Positions 7,374-14,400 of a stretch of DNA of 33,634 nucleotides are shown in pieces; within the stretch, counting starts at the first letter, position 1, and every line of letters begins with the position of its first letter. Source of the DNA: an uncultured Lachnospiraceae bacterium (lineage in GTDB: Bacteria > Bacillota > Clostridia > Lachnospirales > Lachnospiraceae); assembly GCA_946538525.1 (NCBI GenBank), contig CAMNGU010000014.1:1-33634 (forward strand). The letters run 5' to 3'. The notes beneath the pieces were generated by a model. That model ran no database searches and had not been told where the DNA came from. It was given only the letters and a program-made list of their open reading frames with translations. Made by a program: the position numbers and the translations under genes.

Positions 7374-8684
7374 ATGTGGTACGAGGAGTCGGTGTTTTAC
7401 CAGATTTATCCGTTAGGATTCTGCGGAGCACCATATGAAAATGATGGGGATCTTCAGTCAAGAATACTTAAGGTTATAGATTGGATACCACACATAAAGA
7501 AACTGGGGGCAAATGCAATCTATTTCTCACCGGTTTTTGAATCTGATACTCATGGATATAACACAAGGGACTATGGTCTTATTGATAAGAGACTTGGAAC
7601 AAATGAAGATTTCAAGAAGGTTGTTGATGAACTTCATGCTGCCGGAATAAAGGTGGTGCTGGATGGAGTATTTAACCATGTTGGTCGTGGGTTCTGGGCG
7701 TTCCAGGATGTTATGGAAAAGAAATGGGATTCCCCATATAAGGATTGGTTCCATCTGTCATTTGATGGGAATTCAGCATATAATGACGGCTTTTGGTATG
7801 AGGGTTGGGAAGGCAACTATGATCTGGTAAAGTTGAATCTTCATAATCCTGCTGTAGTGGATCATATTTTCGATAAAGTAAAATACTGGGTTGATTATTT
7901 TGATATAGATGGTCTTAGACTGGATGTGGCTTATTGTCTAGATAAGGGATTTATACATAATCTGAAAGAATATACAAATGGGCTTAAACCAGAATTCCTT
8001 CTTTTAGGAGAACTCCTTCATGGAGACTATGCTCAGTTTGTTGGGCCGGGGATGCTGGACAGCTGCACTAACTATGCATGTTATAAGGGACTCTTCTCTA
8101 GCTTTAACAGTATGAATATGTTTGAAATCATACATTCACTTATGCAGCAGTTTGGTTCGGAAGATTGGTGCAGATATAAGAACATGCATCTTATGAGTTT
8201 TGTGGATAACCATGATGTTACTCGTATAGCAAGTAACCTTACCAATAAGGCTCATTTACCTCTTATATATGCCCTGGCTTTTGGAATGCCTGGATTCCCT
8301 TGCATCTATTATGGAAGTGAGTGGGGCACAGAGGCACGAAAAGAAGAGGGCGATCCGGCATTAAGAGTAAGCTTTGATAAACCTGAGTGGAATGAGCTTA
8401 CAGATTTTATCTCCAGGCTTGCTGAAATAAAGAAGAACAGTGAGGCACTGAACTATGGTTCGTTCCGTAGCGTGGTTCTTACAAATCACCAGTGTATCTT
8501 TGAAAGAAAGACAGATAATGAGAGGATTATGGTGGCGATAAATGCTTCAGATCAGCCTTATACAGCTCATTTTGATGCGGGATGTGGACAGGCTGATGAG
8601 CTGATAACAGGAACACTTCATGATTTCGGTGGGGGTTCTGAGCTTAAACCATATTCAGCAGAAATCTGGAAGATGGAGCGCTAA
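7374..8684 (+). CDS. Alpha-amylase family glycoside hydrolase (GH13), cytoplasmic
   Basis: The product cleaves alpha-glucan or maltodextrin bonds by the retaining GH13 mechanism. All four family regions are visible: DGVFNH (97-102), GLRLD with nucleophile Asp184, the acid/base Glu213 in LLGELL, and FVDNHD with the transition-state stabiliser Asp278. The barrel spans about residues 1-345 and a small beta-sandwich domain follows. At 436 residues it is short and lacks the N-terminal domain of neopullulanases and cyclomaltodextrinases. There is no signal peptide, so it probably works on imported oligosaccharides or stored glycogen. A strong AAGGAGG ribosome binding site precedes ATG 7374. Its operon neighbours act on the envelope, so the metabolic link is unclear. 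Transcription ends in the large hairpin at 8714-8772. Confidence 0.92.
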   Translation: MWYEESVFYQIYPLGFCGAPYENDGDLQSRILKVIDWIPHIKKLGANAIYFSPVFESDTHGYNTRDYGLIDKRLGTNEDFKKVVDELHAAGIKVVLDGVFNHVGRGFWAFQDVMEKKWDSPYKDWFHLSFDGNSAYNDGFWYEGWEGNYDLVKLNLHNPAVVDHIFDKVKYWVDYFDIDGLRLDVAYCLDKGFIHNLKEYTNGLKPEFLLLGELLHGDYAQFVGPGMLDSCTNYACYKGLFSSFNSMNMFEIIHSLMQQFGSEDWCRYKNMHLMSFVDNHDVTRIASNLTNKAHLPLIYALAFGMPGFPCIYYGSEWGTEARKEEGDPALRVSFDKPEWNELTDFISRLAEIKKNSEALNYGSFRSVVLTNHQCIFERKTDNERIMVAINASDQPYTAHFDAGCGQADELITGTLHDFGGGSELKPYSAEIWKMER

Positions 8685-8689
8685 ACTAA

Positions 8690-8798
8690 GCCAAACTTAT
8701 GACACGAAGTGTCTGTCAATAAAAAAGAATCACCTGAATGCTTGCGTTCAAGGTGATTCTTTTTTATTGACAATAATACGGCAGTATATAAGTTTGGC
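8690..8798. repeat. Four-way-junction (cloverleaf) inverted repeat
   Basis: The outer arms GCCAAACTTAT (8690-8700) and ATAAGTTTGGC (8788-8798) are perfect complements. Between them are three hairpins in series: GACAC-GAA-GTGTC (8701-8713), a perfect 22-bp stem (8714-8735 with 8751-8772) that gains three more pairs after one bulged A, and ATAC-GGCA-GTAT (8776-8787). Nearly every base is paired, which suggests selection for a folded DNA or RNA element and not just a terminator. It resembles a palindromic dispersed repeat unit. Confidence 0.75.
8714..8772. terminator. Long bidirectional terminator hairpin after the amylase gene
   Basis: The central stem of the cloverleaf is 22 bp without mismatch, and an A6/T6 run forms part of both arms, so it can act as a factor-independent terminator on either strand. 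The stem is unusually long for a simple terminator. Confidence 0.8.
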
Positions 8799-8887
8799 GC
8801 AACGCGCGAACATTGAATCGAAGCAAAGCGGAGATGAAATGGAGTGCAATTTTGTGCAAAAAAAATTTTTGAGGCCGGTTTATCATT

Positions 8888-8944
8888 ACAATGTGTTCAG
8901 ATAAATATATCAAAAGGCCTTTAGAACACATTGTTAAATAATAT
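8888..8944. promoter_or_regulatory. Inverted repeat enclosing a palindrome, upstream of a cell-wall-binding protein gene
   Basis: ACAATGTGTTC (8888-8898) and GAACACATTGT (8934-8944) are perfect 11-bp complements. The loop contains the perfect palindrome AAAGGCCTTT. No T-tract follows, so a regulator binding site or a structured leader is more likely than a terminator. It lies 80-137 bases upstream of the gene. Confidence 0.45.
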
Positions 8945-8980
8945 ATTATCTTATTGCTAATTTGGCATGGAGAGATTAAA

Positions 8981-9028
8981 ATGATTTTTGCTAGATTTTA
9001 TAAAGTGGAGGAAAAGTTTACAAAATGA
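8981..9028 (+). CDS. Possible 15-codon upstream reading frame coupled to the next gene
   Basis: The frame encodes MIFARFYKVEEKFTK. It has a good ribosome binding site, GGAGAG at 8969-8974, six bases before ATG 8981. Its TGA stop overlaps the ATG of the following gene as ATGA at 9025-9028, the classic arrangement for translational coupling. The ribosome binding site of the main gene (GGAGG, 9007-9011) lies inside it. Without comparative data it could be chance, but ribosome site, start and overlap agree. Confidence 0.35.
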   Translation: MIFARFYKVEEKFTK

Positions 9029-10473
9029 AAATTAAAACAAAAAAAGTAATGTCTTTGATTTTAACAGCACTTATAGCATTTGCATGTATAAGTATTCCAA
9101 AAGTTGATGCATCTGCTGCCAGTGGAACTTGGAAGAGTGACAGCACTGGATGGTGGTATAGCTATAGTGATGGAAGCTATGAAAAGAGCGGTTGGAAAGA
9201 AATCGATGGATGTTGGTATTATTTCCAGTCAAATGGATATATTGATACTTATTGTTACCGTGATGGAAGCTGGCTTAATGCCGATGGTGCTTGGAACCCT
9301 GCTTACTCAGGCGGATATTGGGCAAGTGATAGTACAGGATGGTGGTATACAGATTCATCAGGCTGGTATCCAGTAAGTACATGGCTTAAAATTGATGGAA
9401 GCTACTACTATTTCAAGGCTAATGGATATATGGCTATGAATGAGTGGGTTGATGGAAGCTATGTAGGTGCTACAGGTGCCTGGATTCCTAATAAGGTTAC
9501 TGTAAGATCAGATCTTTGTGATGGCTCTAGCAATGTTAAGTATGAATTTTCAACTACAAAGGCGGATGGATGGCAGTCAGGTTACTACAACCAGGTTAAG
9601 TCATCAAAGTCAAAGGGTGGCGGAAGTTCAAAGCTTCCAGCTCTTGGCTACTTCTTATGTGATATAGATGGTAACTCTATTCCAGAGCTTTTCATAAAGT
9701 TTGGAACATGCGAAGCAGATTACTCAATAGAAATTTATACATATGAGAGTGGTGCTACAAAGCTTCTTAAAACTACTGGAGCAGGACATACAGAGTACTA
9801 TTCTATTCCGGGTGGTGGATACATCGCATGGTGGGCACATCAGGGAAGTTCTAGTATTGGTAAGGTAACATATTCTGGTGGAGAATTTAAGACAGAAGAA
9901 ATCTATTCTGAGACAATTTCAAATGGTGCGGACTATAAGAATCCTAAGGATTTTATTAGCGGAGCACAGAATCTTACACTGATCAATATGAAGAATCCTA
10001 TTGGCATTGTTGCTTATGGAGTTGATAATATACCAACTGGTTCTGCTAGCAAGAATTCAGAAGCAAAGGCTAAGATTCAGGATGTTATGAAGAATAATGG
10101 CAAGGTATATCTTGCATATACAAGCTACTATGAGACTAGATCTAATAAAGGCATTGTTACATTTAACAGTCTTAAGAATAGAGGAGTGCTTCATCAGTAT
10201 ACAAGTCTTAAATTTGATCATGAGTCCTGGGGCGATCTGAACGGAGACGGTCAGGAAGAATGCCTGGTGGTATTTAAGGCTACTAGCAAGACATACAGTG
10301 GAGCATCAGCTGTACTTAGTTACCAGAATGGACAGGTATATGCTTACTATATCTTTGATTCATCATCAGATATGTATATTGAAAATGGTAAGATTGTAGT
10401 TAATAAGTCATATGGTTCATTTAAAAATGGAATAAAGTTCTACAAGGATCTTGCTTATGAAACTTATGAATAA
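9025..10473 (+). CDS. Secreted protein with N-terminal cell-wall-binding repeats and an EF-hand-like C-terminal domain
   Basis: The protein has a Sec signal peptide (KIKTKK followed by a hydrophobic run, likely cleaved near residue 32). Two long cell-wall-binding repeat units follow at about 34-93 and 97-155, each with SDSTGWWY, GW-x-x-IDG and YYF-x-x-NGY elements. These resemble the choline-binding-type repeats common in Lachnospiraceae surface proteins. The rest, about 160-482, is a Gly/Ser/Tyr-rich region with two acidic loops, DIDGN (213-217) and DLNGDG (404-409), that look like calcium-binding turns of EF-hand or VCBS type. I cannot name an enzyme function. The ribosome binding site is GGAGG at 9007-9011, 13 bases away. 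The cysteine at 21 is not in a convincing lipobox. Likely role: wall-attached adhesin or sensor. Confidence 0.85.
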   Translation: MKIKTKKVMSLILTALIAFACISIPKVDASAASGTWKSDSTGWWYSYSDGSYEKSGWKEIDGCWYYFQSNGYIDTYCYRDGSWLNADGAWNPAYSGGYWASDSTGWWYTDSSGWYPVSTWLKIDGSYYYFKANGYMAMNEWVDGSYVGATGAWIPNKVTVRSDLCDGSSNVKYEFSTTKADGWQSGYYNQVKSSKSKGGGSSKLPALGYFLCDIDGNSIPELFIKFGTCEADYSIEIYTYESGATKLLKTTGAGHTEYYSIPGGGYIAWWAHQGSSSIGKVTYSGGEFKTEEIYSETISNGADYKNPKDFISGAQNLTLINMKNPIGIVAYGVDNIPTGSASKNSEAKAKIQDVMKNNGKVYLAYTSYYETRSNKGIVTFNSLKNRGVLHQYTSLKFDHESWGDLNGDGQEECLVVFKATSKTYSGASAVLSYQNGQVYAYYIFDSSSDMYIENGKIVVNKSYGSFKNGIKFYKDLAYETYE

Positions 10474-10510
10474 AAAAAACATAAACTTGAAATGAATTAA
10501 GGCAAAAAAT

Positions 10511-10560
10511 AGCCCTGAGTGGAATGTGACTGATTGTCGCAAACTCCTCAGGGCTTTTAT
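10511..10560. terminator. Convergent terminator shared by the surface protein and XRE genes
   Basis: AGCCCTGAG (10511-10519) pairs with CTCAGGGCT (10547-10555) across a long loop, followed by TTTTAT. The position between two convergent stops, and A-rich sequence on the other side, suit use from both directions. Confidence 0.7.
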
Positions 10561-10564
10561 TATA

Positions 10565-10783
10565 TTATTTATATCGCTGTTTGGTTGTAGTCTCTCCCAC
10601 TAGATAATCGATGCTGACATTATAATATCGTGCCAATTCAATCAAAATGTCTATAGGTATATCTCTTGTACCATTTTCATAATGAGAATATCCACGCTGA
10701 GATATATGAAGAAGACTGGCGATATACGCCTGGGAAAAGTCATTATCTTCGCGTAAATTTCTTATATTAGCGAATACTTTCAT
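10565..10783 (-). CDS. Small XRE-family (Cro/CI-type) transcriptional regulator
   Basis: This 72-residue protein is almost only a helix-turn-helix domain: IRNLREDNDFSQAYIASLL, then a recognition helix with SQRGYSHYENGTRDIP, and the typical last part ILIELARYYNVSIDYLVGE. It should bind DNA as a dimer and recruits no obvious effector domain. It is the only gene on the minus strand. Its ribosome binding site (AGAGG) lies ten bases before the start. Three AGAAC/GTTCT half-sites at 10850-10879 overlap a possible minus-strand promoter, so it may regulate itself, and perhaps the divergent surface protein gene at 11046. Confidence 0.9.
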   Translation of the reverse strand: MKVFANIRNLREDNDFSQAYIASLLHISQRGYSHYENGTRDIPIDILIELARYYNVSIDYLVGETTTKQRYK

Positions 10784-10849
10784 GAAACTAAAACCTCTAA
10801 AAATACAACCATAAGAGATGTTTTGACTACTATTATGATATTGTAAAAC

Positions 10850-10881
10850 AGAACATAGCGTTCTATTAGGTTTTAGAACAA
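10850..10881 (-). promoter_or_regulatory. Candidate operator and promoter of the XRE gene
   Basis: Half-sites AGAAC (10850-10854), GTTCT (10860-10864) and AGAAC (10875-10879) form two overlapping interrupted palindromes. On the minus strand TTGTTC (10881-10876) and TATGTT (10857-10852), 18 bases apart, could be the -35 and -10 boxes. Binding would then block the promoter. This is read from pattern only. Confidence 0.4.
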
Positions 10882-10951
10882 ATTGGACTAGAAGGAGTAT
10901 GATATAGAAAAAATAATATTAGATACCTATCTAGTAAGGCGCAGAAATGAA

Positions 10952-10960
10952 TGATATAAT
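10952..10960 (+). promoter_or_regulatory. Extended -10 promoter for the 11046 surface protein
   Basis: TGATATAAT has a TGN extension and consensus TATAAT (10955-10960). The leader to the ATG at 11046 would be about 79 bases. Confidence 0.5.
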
Positions 10961-11045
10961 GGTTAGTGCAATAAGATGTAATATAGTATTTTGTGGTATA
11001 AGGAGCAGAAAAATATTAAACATGTTATGAGTGAAAGGGGGACAT

Positions 11046-12629
11046 ATGAAGAAAAGGTTATTTATAAGTATTATTTTGGTCATAGCAATAGTTTTTGCAA
11101 CGCTTTCGCCTAAACTCCCGGTTTATGCAGATGGGAATAGTTATGGTATATGGTTAGGAAGTACATTGGTTACAAAATCTAATTATAATGATATTTTAGG
11201 TGACGGAACAGCTAAATATGAACCGAGTACAAATACTTTGACACTGAATTATCCTAATATAGAAGGTACTCATAAAGAGGCTCAGCTTTGTGTTATGCAG
11301 ACTACTTCGACACCACTTACGATAAAGGGGTTTGCTGATTTTCTTGATAAAAGTGCGGATTATGGAATTCTTGGAATTGAAAGTGATATCATACTAAGGG
11401 GAGTTTTTGATATTTACGGCAAAAAAAGCGGAATACTGGGGTGGACCTGCCAGTTTGTAGGATGTAATGTTCATATTGTTGGTGAGCAGGAATATGGTAT
11501 TTATTCTGATGAAGAAGTACTTTTTACCATGGGCTCTGGAGTTACTGAAGTTGAAGGAGGAATAGCGGCAGTTTATGCTGAAGAATATTTAGGTTATGGG
11601 GCGACCCATGATGTTCTTATTCCCGAAGGTGGATATAAGGATCCTTGTGAAACGGGAGGGTATTATATCTATGATAAGGAGAGAAATATAGTTAAACATG
11701 CGAAGATTGGTCCTGCTTGTCTACCTGTTTTGGAAGCGTATTATATCGAAAAAGTAAATGGTACAGACAGTGTTACGGTAGATATTACTATGCCTAAAGA
11801 GGGGGACACTTTTGATGATTCTCATGTTTTGGCAGAAAGATTTAATGAGATAGAATTATGGGAAGGAAAGACGCTTACAGCTCGAAGTTCCTGGTATAAC
11901 GCTCAAACTGGAAAAATCCTAAAGAAAGGGGATGTTATCGAAGCGGGCATAGAATATAAATTGCAAGTCTATCTGTCAGGGAATATAACAGAAAAAGGGA
12001 TTACAAGTATTAATGAGTTTAGAACAGGAACTAAAATCAGTGAAAATTGTTATAATATAAGCTTTGCTAAAGTTGAAGAGGAAGATGAGGATAATGTTGT
12101 TCTAACAGCTTACTTTAAGATTCCAATTCCTGAACCTGAACCAGTGAATAATGATAAAAATAACGATAAAAATAATGACAAAAATAATAACGATCAGAAA
12201 GATAATAAAATAGATAAACAAGATGATGTAAAACAAAATGCTAAGAAGTACTCGAAAGAATGGGTGGATGGAAAATGGTACAATGCTGATGGTGTCTGTG
12301 ACTATGCAGGAATACTTACTTGGAAATGTAACTCCACAGGATGGTGGGTTGAGGATAGTGAAGGTTGGTACCCTGTGAGCCAGTGGCAGAAGATAGATGG
12401 TAAGTGGTATTACTTTACTGAAACAGGCTATATGGATTATAGCGAATACCGTGATGGTTGTTGGCTGGGTTCAGACGGCGCCTGGGTTGAAGAATATTAC
12501 GGAGGTCATTGGTGCAGTGATAGTACAGGCTGGTGGTATGAGGATTCTGCAGGCTGGTATCCGCATGATCAGTATCTCTGGATTGACGGGGGTCAGTATT
12601 GGTTCAATTCAGCTGGATATTGGGCATAA
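11046..12629 (+). CDS. Secreted protein with beta-rich N-terminal part and C-terminal cell-wall-binding repeats
   Basis: The 527-residue product has a Sec signal peptide (MKKRLF plus a hydrophobic run, likely cleaved after VYA at about residue 28). A region of about 330 residues follows, beginning YGIWLGSTLVTKSNYNDILG, with many short beta-strand and Gly turns. It looks like a beta-helix or stacked-strand fold and occurs in other Clostridia surface proteins. A hydrophilic Asn/Asp/Lys linker (about 361-400) joins it to two cell-wall-binding repeats (about 404-527) with STGWW, GWYP and IDG elements like those of the protein at 9025. The two proteins carry their anchors at opposite ends. ATG 11046 is chosen over GTG 11031 because AAAGGGGG sits just before it. 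Function is probably structural or adhesive; no catalytic motif seen. Confidence 0.85.
   Translation: MKKRLFISIILVIAIVFATLSPKLPVYADGNSYGIWLGSTLVTKSNYNDILGDGTAKYEPSTNTLTLNYPNIEGTHKEAQLCVMQTTSTPLTIKGFADFLDKSADYGILGIESDIILRGVFDIYGKKSGILGWTCQFVGCNVHIVGEQEYGIYSDEEVLFTMGSGVTEVEGGIAAVYAEEYLGYGATHDVLIPEGGYKDPCETGGYYIYDKERNIVKHAKIGPACLPVLEAYYIEKVNGTDSVTVDITMPKEGDTFDDSHVLAERFNEIELWEGKTLTARSSWYNAQTGKILKKGDVIEAGIEYKLQVYLSGNITEKGITSINEFRTGTKISENCYNISFAKVEEEDEDNVVLTAYFKIPIPEPEPVNNDKNNDKNNDKNNNDQKDNKIDKQDDVKQNAKKYSKEWVDGKWYNADGVCDYAGILTWKCNSTGWWVEDSEGWYPVSQWQKIDGKWYYFTETGYMDYSEYRDGCWLGSDGAWVEEYYGGHWCSDSTGWWYEDSAGWYPHDQYLWIDGGQYWFNSAGYWA
12147..12194 (+). repeat. 12-bp tandem repeat coding the Asn/Asp/Lys linker
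   Basis: Units AATAATGATAAA, AATAACGATAAA, AATAATGACAAA and AATAATAACGAT are in frame and encode repeated NNDK blocks. Unit number can change without a frameshift, altering linker length. Confidence 0.8.
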
Positions 12630-12653
12630 GAAAAATTAAAAAAATGAGATGAA

Positions 12654-12703
12654 TCCCTGAGTAAAATGATTATAAAAGCATTTTACTCAGGGACATTTTT
12701 TTA
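12654..12703 (+). terminator. Strong terminator after the 11046 gene
   Basis: A perfect 15-bp stem, TCCCTGAGTAAAATG with CATTTTACTCAGGGA (12654-12668 and 12679-12693), is followed by seven T residues. It shares the CCCTGAGT word with the terminator at 10511. Confidence 0.92.
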
Positions 12704-12732
12704 TTGTAATAGAAAAGTGAAAATGGTAAAAT
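12704..12732 (+). promoter_or_regulatory. Sigma-A-type promoter for pgi
   Basis: TTGTAA (12704-12709) and TAAAAT (12727-12732) are separated by exactly 17 bases, with a TGG extension before the -10. It starts right after the upstream terminator. The leader would be about 90 bases. Confidence 0.65.
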
Positions 12733-12827
12733 AGCCATATCTGTGGGCTGGTTAAGAGATTTTTGGGGAGATAGAAATTTATCCAAATTTATATCTAAAT
12801 TTTAAATATTTAAAGGAGCATTTAAAA

Positions 12828-14180
12828 ATGGCACAGAAAATTAGTTTTAATTTCGACAATACTAAGTTCATGGCAAGTGATGCAGATGTGCAGGCAATCA
12901 AGTCTAGAATCGAAGCAGCTAAGAAGACACTTGTTGAAAAGACAGGTGAAGGAAATGATTTCCTTGGATGGATCGATCTTCCAGTCGCTTATGATAAGGT
13001 AGAGTTTGCTCGTATTAAGGAAGCAGCAGCAAAAATCCAGAGTGATTCAGATGTACTTCTCGTAATCGGTATCGGTGGTTCTTATCTTGGAGCAAGAGCT
13101 GCAATCGAAGCACTTCGTCACAGCTTCTATAATTCAGTTTCAAAGGAAATTCGTAAGACTCCAGAGATTTACTACTGTGGAAATAATCTTAGCTCAACAT
13201 ATATTGCTGAACTTGTTGAAGTAATCGGAGATAGAGATTTCTCTGTAAATGTTATCTCAAAGTCTGGTACTACAACAGAGTGTTCAGTTGCATTCCGTCT
13301 CTTCAAGGGCATGCTTGAGAAGAAGTATGGTAAGGAAGAGGCTTCAAAGAGAATTTATGCTACAACAGATAAGGCTCGTGGAGCTCTCAAGACTCTTGCT
13401 GATGCTGAGGGTTATGAGACATATGTTGTACCTGATGATGTAGGTGGAAGATTCTCAGTTCTTACAGCAGTTGGACTTCTTCCAATCGCTGCAAGTGGTG
13501 CGGATATTGATAAGCTTATGGAAGGTGCTGCAAATGCACGCGAGTACTGCCTTGCTGCTGATTTCGATACAGATGTTATGCAGTATGCAGCAGTAAGAAA
13601 TGTACTTCATGAAAAAGGACTTGGCATGGAGATTCTTGGAAACTTCGAGCCAGCACTCCACTTCGTAACAGAGTGGTGGAAACAGCTCTATGGAGAGAGC
13701 GAAGGTAAAGACGGAAAGGGTATCTTCCCTGCAGGTGTTGATTTCACAACAGATCTTCACTCCCTTGGACAGTTCATTCAGGAAGGAACAAAGAATCATT
13801 TTGAGACATTTATAAATGTTAAGAATCCAAAGAAGTCAGTTACTATGATTGAGGAAGCTGAGGACCTTGATGGACTTAACTATCTTGCTGGTAAGGAAGT
13901 TGACTTCATCAACAAGTGTGCTATGGAAGGAACAATCCTTGCTCATGTTGATGGTGGTGTTCCAAACATCCGTATAGATATGGAAGAGATTGATGAACTT
14001 GCGCTTGGAGAGCTTTTCTACAAGTTTGAGTTTGCATGTGGCGTAAGTGGTTATACTCTTGGTGTTAATCCATTTAACCAGCCAGGTGTTGAAGCTTACA
14101 AGAAGAACATGTTTGCACTTCTTGGCAAGCCGGGCTTCGAAGAGATGACAAAGGAACTTCGTGCTCGTCTCGGAAAGTAA
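12828..14180 (+). CDS. pgi: Glucose-6-phosphate isomerase
   Basis: This cytoplasmic enzyme interconverts glucose 6-phosphate and fructose 6-phosphate in glycolysis and gluconeogenesis. The 450-residue length matches the short bacterial form found in Bacillus and Clostridia. Visible family motifs include [10 protein letters not shown], the phosphate-binding [22 protein letters not shown], the [20 protein letters not shown] block and SLGQFIQEG. Codon use is cleaner and more biased than in the flanking surface-protein genes, as expected for a highly expressed gene. An AAAGGAG ribosome binding site lies nine bases before ATG 12828. It has its own promoter and terminator, so it is monocistronic. 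Confidence 0.97.
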   Translation: MAQKISFNFDNTKFMASDADVQAIKSRIEAAKKTLVEKTGEGNDFLGWIDLPVAYDKVEFARIKEAAAKIQSDSDVLLVIGIGGSYLGARAAIEALRHSFYNSVSKEIRKTPEIYYCGNNLSSTYIAELVEVIGDRDFSVNVISKSGTTTECSVAFRLFKGMLEKKYGKEEASKRIYATTDKARGALKTLADAEGYETYVVPDDVGGRFSVLTAVGLLPIAASGADIDKLMEGAANAREYCLAADFDTDVMQYAAVRNVLHEKGLGMEILGNFEPALHFVTEWWKQLYGESEGKDGKGIFPAGVDFTTDLHSLGQFIQEGTKNHFETFINVKNPKKSVTMIEEAEDLDGLNYLAGKEVDFINKCAMEGTILAHVDGGVPNIRIDMEEIDELALGELFYKFEFACGVSGYTLGVNPFNQPGVEAYKKNMFALLGKPGFEEMTKELRARLGK

Positions 14181-14255
14181 TCGCTTCTGAATAAGTTTTT
14201 AATGAAATTATAAATTTTAGTGTAGAAAATCAAATATAGAAAAATTAAATATAGC

Positions 14256-14325
14256 AAAAGCCTCATCATTGATGAACAGTAGTCTATGAAAGACGAGTTC
14301 AGTAAATGAATGGGGCTTTTTTTTG
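14256..14325 (+). terminator. Branched terminator after pgi
   Basis: AAAAGCC(T)CAT pairs imperfectly with ATG(G)GGCTTTT, and an inner stem TGAAC (14273-14277) with GTTCA (14297-14301) fills the loop. A run of eight T residues follows. The stem is longer and more branched than a standard terminator. Confidence 0.65.
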
Positions 14326-14333
14326 TAACAAAA

Positions 14334-14376
14334 GTTTCAAATTTGAAACAAGTCTGAAACATACATATGTCATAAT
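14334..14376 (+). promoter_or_regulatory. Palindromic operator and extended -10 promoter of the nine-gene efflux operon
   Basis: GTTTCAAATTTGAAAC (14334-14349) is a perfect 16-bp palindrome. A further TGAAAC half-site follows at 14355-14360. TGTCATAAT at 14368-14376 is an extended -10. The palindrome covers the -35 region and just upstream, the usual place for an activator such as the OmpR-type regulator encoded in the operon. Assignment to that regulator is inference. Confidence 0.5.
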
Positions 14377-14400
14377 CTGTTCCAGAATGGAGAATAACGC

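Larger units (their letters stand above)
8685..9024. other. Intergenic stretch with cloverleaf repeat, second inverted repeat and short upstream reading frame
   Basis: The 340 bases hold the cloverleaf-shaped inverted repeat (8690-8798), a further 11-bp inverted repeat (8888-8944) enclosing a 10-bp palindrome, and a 15-codon reading frame overlapping the next gene (8981-9028). No full-length gene is present. A frame running from inside the amylase gene through the hairpin (8620-8904) is a by-product of the lack of stops in the repeat. Confidence 0.75.

Noticed and set aside
8690-8798. tRNA-like gene, because of the cloverleaf shape
   Set aside because: Stem lengths, the 22-bp central arm and the lack of tRNA invariant bases and CCA context do not fit a tRNA.
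8620-8904. 94-residue frame spanning the amylase end and the cloverleaf
   Set aside because: It begins inside the amylase gene and runs through the hairpin; no ribosome site, no plausible domain.
9085-9090. Lipobox at Cys21 of the 9025 surface protein
   Set aside because: The residues before the cysteine (Ala-Phe-Ala) do not fit a lipobox, and a better Sec cleavage site lies at about residue 32.
10850-10864. LexA (SOS) box
   Set aside because: GAAC and GTTC are five bases apart; the Firmicutes LexA site has four. The neighbouring half-site and the XRE gene offer a better explanation.
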